DNA of 21,898 nucleotides from a virus, in IMG/VR virus record IMGVR_UViG_3300046740_000384, positions 1 through 21,898 of that record. The stretch is one strand, 5' to 3'. This document shows positions 13,698-19,314 of the stretch, piece after piece. The notes under the pieces were generated by a model. That model was given only the letters and a program-made list of their open reading frames with translations. It ran no database searches and was not told where the DNA came from. Position numbers and translations under genes: made by a program. Each line of letters opens with the position of its first letter. Positions within the stretch are counted from its first letter, which is position 1.

Positions 13698-13975
13698 CTC
13701 GGCTTCTCCCCGGCGTCGAAGGCGGCAAGGGATGAGCGGAGGTCACAGCAAAGCCCGCACCCATGCGATCCGTCGCAGTTCTCGATGCCAAGTGCGCAGC
13801 CGATCCGGGTGTCGTGGTAAGCTGCTTCGCGCGCCGCCTCGACCACGGCCAGGGCGAGCTTGTGCTGCTCCAGGGTGGCGAGGGCGGCACGGGCCTCCCG
13901 AATGGTGTGCGGCTGCGTATCACCTTCGCACATGCGGCGCACCGCCGCGACCTGCTCGTCGATGTCGGTCATCAT
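13694..13975 (-). CDS. Small Cys-containing helical protein, 93 aa
   Basis: Starts at a double ATG (13975 and 13972); the second is better spaced from GGAG and both overlap the upstream stop. The N-terminus is helical (DIDEQVAAVRRMCEGDTQPH, REARAALATLEQHKLALAVV), followed by RIGCALGIENCDGSHGCGLC, a Cys/His cluster that may bind zinc, and a final helix LRSSLAAFDAGEKPR. Part of the operon headed by the ribbon-helix-helix gene. Function unknown. Confidence 0.7.
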   Translation of the reverse strand: MMTDIDEQVAAVRRMCEGDTQPHTIREARAALATLEQHKLALAVVEAAREAAYHDTRIGCALGIENCDGSHGCGLCCDLRSSLAAFDAGEKPR

Positions 13976-14946
13976 TCCGCTCCCCTGATCGTCAGCGTCG
14001 CCTTGCCGACCCAGGCCTCCACCGGGGTAAACGCGCTGGCGAGCTCGTCCCGGCCGTCTTCGCTCAACGCTTGGAACACGGCACCGACGTCGATCTTGTC
14101 GCTGTCGGCCTTGAAACGGCGGAGCAGCTTGAGGAGGTCGGCGGCCGGCGACGTCTCGGCGCGCTCGCGGCGCGGCGTACTCGATGGCTTAGCGCCGGCG
14201 CGGGCCATCTCGGCGACTGTTGGCGGCTTCTCGGCCTCGACGCGCGCCTCAAACTGCGGCGCATCCACGTTAGCAATCCGCTCAGCATCGACCCGTTGGC
14301 GACGTGAAAAACCGGCCGCCTCAGCCGCCTGATCACGCTCAGAATTAATTATACCGGCGCCGGTACTATTTTTAGCTGACGGTCGACCGGGAGACGGCGA
14401 GGGGATTTCCTTCAGCACCTCGCCCGCGCGACGAAGCGCCCACAGCTTCACGCGTTGCGCCTTTGCGAGCAAATCCTGATCCCGCGCCATCCGCGCGTAA
14501 CTCGCCAGCATCTCGTATTGATTGACCCACTCGCGGCAGACATCGAGCCGCACCACATCAGCCAGTAGTGCAACGGCCTGCTCATAATCAGCTGGCAGAC
14601 GAATGCGGTCGATCGCCGGCAGATAGCGCTCGGGGATCGGCTCGCCACGATCCTCGACCACGATCTCGGCAACCGTGGTGATAGCCTTCATCGTCTCGGG
14701 CGACAGCACGATCGCAGGCACCGGAGCCGGCTCCGCCGCTTTGGGTGCGGCCGCCGCGCGTTTCTGCCGCTTCGGGGGGGCCATCACCTTGCTCGGGTCT
14801 GACCCTACGCCTTTCTCGAACCAGTCCCTCGCGTATGCCTTGGCGGCCTCGAAATAACCATGGCGTTGCGCCCGGAGCGCCCAATCGCAAGAGCAGTTGT
14901 TCCAGGGTATCCCGGACGTGCAGAACGGGCATTTCCCCATAGCCAT
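13972..14946 (-). CDS. Cys4-motif protein with ParB-like/phage regulatory domain, 324 aa
   Basis: The N-terminus MAMGKCPFCTSGIPWNNCSC is a Cys4 module also found at 10127. A basic linker with an AEPAP repeat follows. The middle (YEQAVALLADVVRLDVCREW, then YARMARDQDLLAKAQRVKLW, ALRRAGEVLKEI) resembles the helical repeat of phage proteins where ARxxxDxxLxxxAxxIxxRAxRRxGEML is the pattern. GFSRRQRVDAERIANVDAPQ, FEARVEAEKPPTVAEMARAG matches their ParB-like helix-turn-helix tail. The last 80 residues are an extra helical domain (ADLLKLLRRFKADSDKIDVG). Likely DNA binding, perhaps in replication or regulation; precise role unknown. Its ATG shares a base with the stop of the ribbon-helix-helix gene (TAATG). 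Confidence 0.75.
   Translation of the reverse strand: MAMGKCPFCTSGIPWNNCSCDWALRAQRHGYFEAAKAYARDWFEKGVGSDPSKVMAPPKRQKRAAAAPKAAEPAPVPAIVLSPETMKAITTVAEIVVEDRGEPIPERYLPAIDRIRLPADYEQAVALLADVVRLDVCREWVNQYEMLASYARMARDQDLLAKAQRVKLWALRRAGEVLKEIPSPSPGRPSAKNSTGAGIINSERDQAAEAAGFSRRQRVDAERIANVDAPQFEARVEAEKPPTVAEMARAGAKPSSTPRRERAETSPAADLLKLLRRFKADSDKIDVGAVFQALSEDGRDELASAFTPVEAWVGKATLTIRGAE
14722..14736 (-). repeat. AEPAP repeat, copy 4
   Basis: Exact copy of GCGGAGCCGGCTCCG in the sense direction of the 324-residue gene (read as AAEPAPVPA), in the linker between the Cys4 module and the helical domain. Confidence 0.9.
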
Positions 14947-15107
14947 TAGCGGGGCCGCCGTATAGCAGCCACGGTTGCCTCAGTGGCAAGCGCCTGGCGC
15001 AGCAGGTACTCGATCTGCTTCGGCAGAGTGCGCATCTCGCGCTCGGCCATCTCCTTGATGATCGCCGAGATGTCATCCGGGAGCCGGAGGTGGAGATCGG
15101 CTTTCAA
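14946..15107 (-). CDS. Ribbon-helix-helix (Arc-like) regulator, TTG start, 53 aa
   Basis: The frame has no ATG or GTG at its start; an in-frame TGA lies 48 bases upstream. TTG 15107, five bases after GAGG, is the best start. The protein is MKADLHLRLPDDISAIIKEM, AEREMRTLPKQIEYLLRQAL, ATEATVAAIRRPR. The pattern LHLRLPDD (ribbon), helix, R(T/S)LPKQIEYLLRQAL (helix) is the Arc/MetJ fold, which binds operators as a dimer of dimers. It heads the leftward operon and faces the rightward operon across a 134-base gap, so it could control both. Not a standard start, hence easily missed. Confidence 0.75.
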   Translation of the reverse strand: MKADLHLRLPDDISAIIKEMAEREMRTLPKQIEYLLRQALATEATVAAIRRPR

Positions 15108-15136
15108 CGGTGCCTCGCCTTTGGGAAACGGCGTCC

Positions 15137-15165
15137 ACTGTCTCCCCTCTCAGCCCCGATTGTCA
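15137..15165 (-). promoter_or_regulatory. Weak candidate promoter for the RHH operon
   Basis: A perfect TTGACA reads on the minus strand at 15160-15165. With a 17-base spacer the -10 region (15137-15142, GACAGT) is poor, so an activator or a different sigma factor may be needed. Confidence 0.3.
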
Positions 15166-15184
15166 AGCCGGCAGGCGATAGGGG

Positions 15185-15213
15185 TTGAACTACGCAGATT
15201 TGCGGATTAAATT
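15185..15213 (+). promoter_or_regulatory. Candidate promoter for the rightward operon
   Basis: TTGAAC (15185-15190), 17-base spacer, TAAATT (15208-15213); four of six matches in each element. It lies 28 bases before the ATG at 15242, and AGGGAGG sits between. Confidence 0.5.
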
Positions 15214-15241
15214 AGAAGATCACCCAAGGGAGGAAGCGGGC

Positions 15242-15565
15242 ATGTCGGGCGATCTGACCTCAGTGTTCTTCTATGACGTGATGAACCAGCATTCGTGCCA
15301 CGCCGAGGTGTGGCTGCTTATGCCGGGCGAAGAGGTGAGGGAAATCCTCTCGACGCTGCCGCAGATGGAGCCGCCCCGGGCGCTCGCGGCGTTCATCGGC
15401 GCGCTACCTGCGGGCGCGAACGAGGAGGCGGTCGTGCAGGTGCACGGCATCCCCTGCGAGACAGCGACGGACTGGTACGACAACTTTGCGACCGCCGCAG
15501 GAACGGCTATCGCGTGGGACCCTGCGGCTCAGCGCGAGATTACCGACTACGAGCAAGACGCTTAA
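15242..15565 (+). CDS. Hypothetical protein, 107 aa
   Basis: First gene of the rightward operon. ATG 15242 follows GGAGG by eight bases; the longer frame from TTG 15185 runs over the promoter and is not used. The protein has MSGDLTSVFFYDVMNQHSCH, AEVWLLMPGEEVREILSTLP, then AALAAF-like helical and EEAVVQVHGIPCETATDWYD. Acidic, with a likely alpha/beta fold. It stops 14 bases before the methyltransferase start. The family is not recognised. Confidence 0.7.
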   Translation: MSGDLTSVFFYDVMNQHSCHAEVWLLMPGEEVREILSTLPQMEPPRALAAFIGALPAGANEEAVVQVHGIPCETATDWYDNFATAAGTAIAWDPAAQREITDYEQDA

Positions 15566-15578
15566 AAGGGTGCTGTCC

Positions 15579-17027
15579 GTGCCCGCCTATTACAACGAGA
15601 TCGACCCCTTCGCAGCCGAATGGTTGCGGAGGTTGATCGCGGGCGGGCACATTGCGGCAGGGGATGTGGATGAACGGAGCATCGTCGATGTCAAAGCGGA
15701 CGATCTCCGGGGGTACAGCCAAATCCACCTGTTTGCCGGGATCGCGGGATGGTCGCACGCTCTTCGATTGGCAGGATGGCCCGACGACCGGGAATGCCTT
15801 ACCGCAAGCTGCCCCTGCCCTCCCTTCTCGTCCGCAGGCAAGAAAGCGAAGTGCCCACGCTGCCAGGGCGCTTGCCTTGTCTGGTGCCCTCGACGAACTG
15901 GTTTTGCAATATGCGCAGACTGCCAGCACGCTTGGCTTGCCGATGCCCGCCACCTTTGGCCGGAGGCTTGGCGACTCATCGCCGAGTTGCGACCTGCAAT
16001 CTGCTTTGGCGAGCAAGTCTCATCGCCTGACGGACTTGTATGGTTCGCCGGAGTTCGAGCTTCACTGGAAATCATCGGATACGCTGTTGGGGCCGAGGAT
16101 CGACCGGCTGCAAGCGCGGGCGCGCCCCATATCCGGCAACGGCTTTGGTGGGTGGCCAACCGCGCAGACGAGAGACGGAGCGAACAGCCGATCCGGTCAG
16201 GTGTCGCGAACGGGAGAGCGGCGCCGGAACCTCGACGACTACGTGGAACTGAGCGGGTGGCCGACGCCAGATGCGCACCCGGACCTGCCGAACAGTGGGA
16301 CGAACCGGGGGAAGAATTGGGGCGGCGAGCGCCGCCGACTGACGCCGCAGGGTTTAGGGAACGTAGCGGCGATGTCGGGGTGGCCGACACCCAGGGCGTC
16401 GGACGAGGGCGGTGCGCGGCAGCAGGACGGCAAGCGGGGCGGATCTCTGGTCGAGGCGGCAGCGGGTTGGGCAACCCCGACGCAGACCGACGCCGAGCGT
16501 CGGGGCAATGTCTCGACCGATCCGACGCCGAACGCGAACCTCAACGTGATGGCCGGCTGGGCGAGCCCGGCAGCGCGGGACTACCGGCACCCGAACGCCA
16601 GGAGCTACGCGGAACGCAGCAACTCGACCAAGGGCGAGCAGTTGCCGAATCAAGCGCACTTCGCACTGACAGGATGGCCGACCCCGCAGCCGGACAGCTT
16701 TCGGAGCCGATCCGGCGACCGAAAGAACGAGATGGGCCTCGACCAACTGGCGCGGACGCTTGCGGAGCCGGCTCCGGATTTTGGTCCGGATCAGTCTGGC
16801 TCCCCTGCCTCGACGGAAAAGCCCGCCGAGCGCCGGGTGCTGAATCCGCTGTTCAGCTTGTGGATGATGGGCTTCCCGAGGGAGTGGGGAGCGTGTGCCC
16901 CGACCGATTTCCGCTCGCGACGGCGAGGCCGGGCCGAGTCGGGATGCTGAGGGCATCCGGGAACGCAATCGTGCCCGAGGTAGCGGCTGCGTTCATCCGC
17001 GCCTTCATGGCAACGCAGGAGGACTGA
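15579..17027 (+). CDS. dcm: DNA cytosine-5 methyltransferase (Dcm-like)
   Basis: Transfers a methyl group from S-adenosylmethionine to C5 of cytosine. GTG 15579, with AGGG eight bases upstream, gives MPAYYNEIDPFAAEWLRRLI, a start typical of phage members. Motif I is HLFAGIAGWSHALRLAGW (about residues 50-66). Motif IV is SCPCPPFSSAGK with catalytic C80; the usual Gln after PC is Pro. A 25-residue Cys-rich insert follows (C92, C95, C99, C103, C112, C115), then RHLWPEAWRLIAELRP. Motif VI is FGEQV (E145), motif VIII HIRQRLWWVAN (184-194). The C-terminus has GRVGMLRASGNAIVPEVAAA, motif X. The variable middle is Arg/Gly/Asp-rich with repeated VAD. The gene shares its DNA with a second frame at 15670-16950. 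Likely protects phage DNA or marks regulatory sites. Confidence 0.85.
   Translation: MPAYYNEIDPFAAEWLRRLIAGGHIAAGDVDERSIVDVKADDLRGYSQIHLFAGIAGWSHALRLAGWPDDRECLTASCPCPPFSSAGKKAKCPRCQGACLVWCPRRTGFAICADCQHAWLADARHLWPEAWRLIAELRPAICFGEQVSSPDGLVWFAGVRASLEIIGYAVGAEDRPAASAGAPHIRQRLWWVANRADERRSEQPIRSGVANGRAAPEPRRLRGTERVADARCAPGPAEQWDEPGEELGRRAPPTDAAGFRERSGDVGVADTQGVGRGRCAAAGRQAGRISGRGGSGLGNPDADRRRASGQCLDRSDAEREPQRDGRLGEPGSAGLPAPERQELRGTQQLDQGRAVAESSALRTDRMADPAAGQLSEPIRRPKERDGPRPTGADACGAGSGFWSGSVWLPCLDGKARRAPGAESAVQLVDDGLPEGVGSVCPDRFPLATARPGRVGMLRASGNAIVPEVAAAFIRAFMATQED
15670..16950 (+). CDS. WPTP-repeat protein frame inside the methyltransferase gene
   Basis: A 426-codon frame, offset from the methyltransferase and fully inside it. 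It starts with MNGASSMSKRTISGGTAKST (ATG 15670 has AGGGG upstream; start uncertain). It has GSRDGRTLFDWQDGPTTGNA, SPSCDLQSALASK, YGSPEFELHWK, then six WPTP-like units (GGWPTAQT, SGWPTPDA, SGWPTPRA, AGWATPTQ, AGWASPAA, TGWPTPQP), ARDYRHPNARSYAERSNSTK, and LNPLFSLWMMGFPREW near the end. These match from memory a widespread phage family annotated as hypothetical or methyltransferase-associated. It carries an AEPAP repeat in frame. Either both frames are translated, or the family is a by-product of methyltransferase coding. I cannot decide from one sequence. Confidence 0.5.
   Translation: MNGASSMSKRTISGGTAKSTCLPGSRDGRTLFDWQDGPTTGNALPQAAPALPSRPQARKRSAHAARALALSGALDELVLQYAQTASTLGLPMPATFGRRLGDSSPSCDLQSALASKSHRLTDLYGSPEFELHWKSSDTLLGPRIDRLQARARPISGNGFGGWPTAQTRDGANSRSGQVSRTGERRRNLDDYVELSGWPTPDAHPDLPNSGTNRGKNWGGERRRLTPQGLGNVAAMSGWPTPRASDEGGARQQDGKRGGSLVEAAAGWATPTQTDAERRGNVSTDPTPNANLNVMAGWASPAARDYRHPNARSYAERSNSTKGEQLPNQAHFALTGWPTPQPDSFRSRSGDRKNEMGLDQLARTLAEPAPDFGPDQSGSPASTEKPAERRVLNPLFSLWMMGFPREWGACAPTDFRSRRRGRAESGC
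16762..16776 (+). repeat. AEPAP repeat, copy 5
   Basis: Exact copy of GCGGAGCCGGCTCCG. It reads AEPAP only in the WPTP frame (LAEPAPDF); in the methyltransferase frame it reads CGAGSG. Confidence 0.9.
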
Positions 17028-17030
17028 CCG

Positions 17031-17444
17031 ATGGTTGCTGTCACCGACGTCGAGCCGCGGGCGCCGTTCAAGCGGGGCCAGCGCATCGTCCGCGTCGATC
17101 GCCCCGAGCACGGGTCGATGATCGTCGAGAAATGCGTATGGCGAGGCGCGGTGTGGGGTGTTGAGGCGCACACTAGACAAGCCGGCAGCTTCACCAGCGC
17201 CCCGGCCCACGCCTTTGTCCTCGTGCCGCAGAACTGGGTCGAGCCGCCGCCGCTCCCCTTTGTCATCCAGTACCCCGACCGGCAGAGTTCGATCCCCGAG
17301 GCTAGTGCTGCCGAGAGGGCGGATTCGGCTCTGGCGATGGCCTTGTGGTGGGAACACGTCGGCGCGCTGGTCAACCCGGCGCTGGCAGAGCAGCAGGTCG
17401 AGGGGTTCCGTAGGATGGCGGCTCGGCTGATGGAGGCAGTATGA
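17031..17444 (+). CDS. Hypothetical protein, 137 aa
   Basis: ATG 17031 follows GGAGG by eight bases, three bases after the methyltransferase stop. The N-terminal part MVAVTDVEPRAPFKRGQRIV, RVDRPEHGSMIVEKCVWRGA and WGVEAHTRQAGSFTSAPAHA is beta-rich and reads like a small barrel (SH3- or KOW-like), ending FVLVPQNW. The C-terminal part is helical: ADSALAMALWWEHVGALVNP, then EQQVEGFRRMAARLMEAV. Not recognised. It overlaps the next gene by four bases. Confidence 0.7.
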   Translation: MVAVTDVEPRAPFKRGQRIVRVDRPEHGSMIVEKCVWRGAVWGVEAHTRQAGSFTSAPAHAFVLVPQNWVEPPPLPFVIQYPDRQSSIPEASAAERADSALAMALWWEHVGALVNPALAEQQVEGFRRMAARLMEAV

Positions 17445-17650
17445 GCGAGATGGTCGAGCGGGTGGCGCGGGTAATAGACGAGATGTGCGCAGGAGCAGAC
17501 CCGCGGGATCATGCCGCATTCGCTGAAGCCGCTCGCGCTGCCATCGCCGCCATGCGGGAGCCGACCTTCGACCCCGAGACAGTGAGCTACCATCAGGGAA
17601 TGACTAGAGCCGACTGGTGGCGGGCGATGATCGATGAGGCGCTGAAATGA
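17441..17650 (+). CDS. Small WRAMI-module phage protein, 69 aa
   Basis: Coupled by ATGA overlaps on both sides. MSEMVERVARVIDEMCAGAD, then AEAARAAIAAMREPTFDPET and ADWWRAMIDEALK. This is a very common small phage protein type (VARAI helix, ARAAIAAMREPT, closing WRAMIDAAL helix), copies of which also occur as tails of other phage proteins. The gene at 8476-8700 has a related C-terminus. Function unknown. Confidence 0.8.
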   Translation: MSEMVERVARVIDEMCAGADPRDHAAFAEAARAAIAAMREPTFDPETVSYHQGMTRADWWRAMIDEALK

Positions 17651-18234
17651 GCAACCCATTCCTCGCAGCCCGCGCAAAGAACTGGCCCAGCGTCGAGGCG
17701 ATCCTCGCTGAGATCGACCGTATCTGCGCCGAGCAGCGGTACAAGATCGCCTCGGAGCGCCGGGAGGCCGACGACATCGACCAATCGGGCGATGATCTCG
17801 ACGAGGCTCACTGGATCCGCGTGGTTGCCCGCACCCGGGAAGAACTGGTCGACCTGTTCGGCAACCTCTGGCGCGGGCCGCAGGCGAAAGCGGAGCCGGC
17901 TCCGCCTGAGCACCCGATGCAGCCGGTCATCCTCGATGATCACGGCACGGCCCGGTTCAAGCGCAACAAGATCGTCAGATATCTGATCGACCAAGGCCAC
18001 GAACGCGGCCTCGGCCTTAACGATCTGGCGCGCATGGGTAATGCCTTCGATCAAGAGGATTGGCAGCAACTCGCGCAGCTGATCGGATACTCCGTCAGCG
18101 GGGCCGCTGATCTTTCCTACATGAGCGACGAACTGATCGCGCGGGCGGATGCCGCGGTCAAGGTGCTGCTGCGGTCAAAAGCGGAGCCGGCTCCGGATTT
18201 GGCTGCCGACCTCGACGACGAGATAAAATTCTGA
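17647..18234 (+). CDS. Conserved phage protein with RFK.N.IVRYLLD domain, 195 aa
   Basis: Starts by ATGA overlap. The N-terminal 85 residues form a helical domain: NWPSVEAILAEIDRICAEQR, ARTREELVDLFGNLWRGP. After an AEPAP repeat comes a conserved domain I recall from many phages: MQPVILDDHGTARFKRNKIV, RYLIDQGHERGLGLNDLARM, FDQEDWQQLAQLIGYSVSGA, ADLSYMSDELIARADAAVKV. In other phages this domain often stands alone and has no assigned function. A second AEPAP repeat lies near the C-terminus (KAEPAPDLAADLDDEIKF). Two repeats flanking one domain suggest that they act as linkers or mark inserted segments. Confidence 0.82.
   Translation: MSNPFLAARAKNWPSVEAILAEIDRICAEQRYKIASERREADDIDQSGDDLDEAHWIRVVARTREELVDLFGNLWRGPQAKAEPAPPEHPMQPVILDDHGTARFKRNKIVRYLIDQGHERGLGLNDLARMGNAFDQEDWQQLAQLIGYSVSGAADLSYMSDELIARADAAVKVLLRSKAEPAPDLAADLDDEIKF
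17890..17904 (+). repeat. AEPAP repeat, copy 6
   Basis: Exact copy of GCGGAGCCGGCTCCG, read as KAEPAPPE, between the two domains of the 195-residue protein. Confidence 0.9.
18181..18195 (+). repeat. AEPAP repeat, copy 7
   Basis: Exact copy of GCGGAGCCGGCTCCG, read as KAEPAPDL near the C-terminus of the 195-residue protein. The preceding codon AAA matches copy 6, and GGATTTTGG after copy 5 resembles GGATTTGG after this one. Confidence 0.9.
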
Positions 18235-18656
18235 TGCGCAAGCCTCACCTCACTGTAGCCGAGGCCCGCATGTTCTGCGAGGTCGACGACGCGATCCGCC
18301 GCGGCGGGTATCAGAGCGGCCACAATCTGGAGCAGGCCTTCAGCGACGTGCACGACTCAGGTGTCTATCGCGAAGAAGTCTCCGCCCTGATCCGCAAGCG
18401 GCTACTGGCGGTCATTCCGCTCAGCGAACCGCCGGGCCCACGCGACTACTGCACCTCCCTGATGGGCTACCACTGGACGGTCGACCTTACCGACCGCGCC
18501 ATGCGGATTTTCTGGCCGGCGCTGTACGCGAAGCGAGAGCGCCGCGCTCCATCCCCGCAATCCCGGGGAGGCCAAGCACGCGCCGCCAAATTATCACCAG
18601 AGCGCCGGCGGGAAATCGCTCGCGCGGCCGCTCTATCTCGATGGGCCAAACTATGA
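18234..18656 (+). CDS. Hypothetical protein with GGQARAAKLSPERR tail, 140 aa
   Basis: ATG 18234 shares one base with the upstream stop (TGATG). MRKPHLTVAEARMFCEVDDA, YQSGHNLEQAFSDVHDSGVY and SALIRKRLLAVIPLSEPPG form a helical first part. TSLMGYHWTVDLTDRAMRIF follows. The tail RGGQARAAKLSPERRREIAR, AAALSRWAKL is a motif seen at the end of many phage and plasmid proteins (GGKARAxxLSPERRxEIAxxAAxxRW), probably basic and nucleic-acid binding. Overlaps the XRE gene by four bases. Confidence 0.7.
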   Translation: MRKPHLTVAEARMFCEVDDAIRRGGYQSGHNLEQAFSDVHDSGVYREEVSALIRKRLLAVIPLSEPPGPRDYCTSLMGYHWTVDLTDRAMRIFWPALYAKRERRAPSPQSRGGQARAAKLSPERRREIARAAALSRWAKL

Positions 18657-18904
18657 CAGCCACCCTCGGCGAAGCCCTGGCGGTCGAGCGCCGCGCCCTC
18701 GGGTTTCTGCAGTCGGACGTCGCCCAGGCGATGGGGATCAGCGTCACGTACCTGTCGGACATCGAGCAGGGGCGGCGGAAGTTCCCCACGGCGCGGCTCG
18801 GCAAGCTGCCTCTGCCGCTGCGAGCGTCGCTCGGCCGGCGGATCATCGCCGACTACAAGTCCGAGATCAGCAACGTGCGGAAGATCATCTCAGCAAAGGG
18901 GTAG
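18653..18904 (+). CDS. XRE-family helix-turn-helix regulator, 83 aa
   Basis: ATG 18653 overlaps the upstream stop (ATGA). MTATLGEALAVERRALGFLQ, SDVAQAMGISVTYLSDIEQG, RRKFPTARLGKLPLPLRASL. Helix-turn-helix core is LGFLQSDVAQAMGISVTYLS with recognition helix around SVTYLSDIEQGRRK; this is a Cro/C1-type DNA-binding fold. It is inside the rightward operon, not next to a promoter, so it probably acts on another promoter or as an antirepressor-type partner. Its target is not visible. Confidence 0.85.
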   Translation: MTATLGEALAVERRALGFLQSDVAQAMGISVTYLSDIEQGRRKFPTARLGKLPLPLRASLGRRIIADYKSEISNVRKIISAKG

Positions 18905-18908
18905 AGCA

Positions 18909-18980
18909 ATGAGCAGCCGAATTGATGCTATCCTCGCGGGCATCGTTCTGTTTTTCACGATCTTGGCCCTGTGTGTGTGA
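18909..18980 (+). CDS. Micro membrane protein, 23 aa
   Basis: AAGGGG precedes ATG 18909 by seven bases. The peptide is MSSRIDAILAGIVLFFTILA then LCV: a short polar head and one hydrophobic span to the end. Too small for usual gene callers. It is followed by a second micro membrane protein and a lysozyme-like gene, so a holin-like or envelope role is possible. Confidence 0.55.
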   Translation: MSSRIDAILAGIVLFFTILALCV

Positions 18981-18994
18981 ACGCGGAGCGGACC

Positions 18995-19090
18995 ATGACC
19001 ACTCTCGCCTTCCTGCTATGGTTGGCCGTGCTGTTGGTGCTGGTCAGCCTCTTGGTCGGAGAATGGATTAACAAGGGGATGGGGGAATGA
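18995..19090 (+). CDS. Micro membrane protein, 31 aa
   Basis: GGAG precedes ATG 18995 by six bases. MTTLAFLLWLAVLLVLVSLL then VGEWINKGMGE: one strong transmembrane helix from the N-terminus and a short amphipathic tail. The stop overlaps the next start by four bases. Pairing with the 23-residue protein just upstream, and position before the lysozyme-like gene, suggest a lysis or membrane function. This is inference from position. Confidence 0.55.
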   Translation: MTTLAFLLWLAVLLVLVSLLVGEWINKGMGE

Positions 19091-19314
19091 GACACATCGG
19101 CGAGATCATCCAACCCATGGCGCGGCGCGTCTTCGACGCCGAGCGCTTCCCGTTCCTGTCGCACCGCTCGATCGCCGAGGTCGCTGAGACGGAAACGCTG
19201 CGGCAGCGTCGAAGCGCCGGGAGCCTCAAGGACACCGGCCGCTGGCGTCTGGCTGCGCTCGAAGCCCGCGCGTGGGAGCCTGACCGTATCAACAATGACG
19301 GCGATGTGGCGTGA
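19087..19314 (+). CDS. Hypothetical basic protein, 75 aa
   Basis: Coupled by ATGA to the micro membrane protein and by a GTGA overlap to the lysozyme-like gene. MRHIGEIIQPMARRVFDAER, FPFLSHRSIAEVAETETLRQ, RRSAGSLKDTGRWRLAALEA. Mostly helical, Arg-rich. It lies inside the possible lysis set, but it has no hydrophobic span. Not recognised. Confidence 0.6.
   Translation: MRHIGEIIQPMARRVFDAERFPFLSHRSIAEVAETETLRQRRSAGSLKDTGRWRLAALEARAWEPDRINNDGDVA

Noticed and set aside
15590-16474. Minus-strand frame of 294 codons opposite the methyltransferase
   Set aside because: Pro/Arg/Ser-rich antisense shadow, no family pattern, unlike the same-strand WPTP frame.
16853-17677. Minus-strand frame of 274 codons
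   Set aside because: Crosses several coupled plus-strand genes and has no recognisable content.
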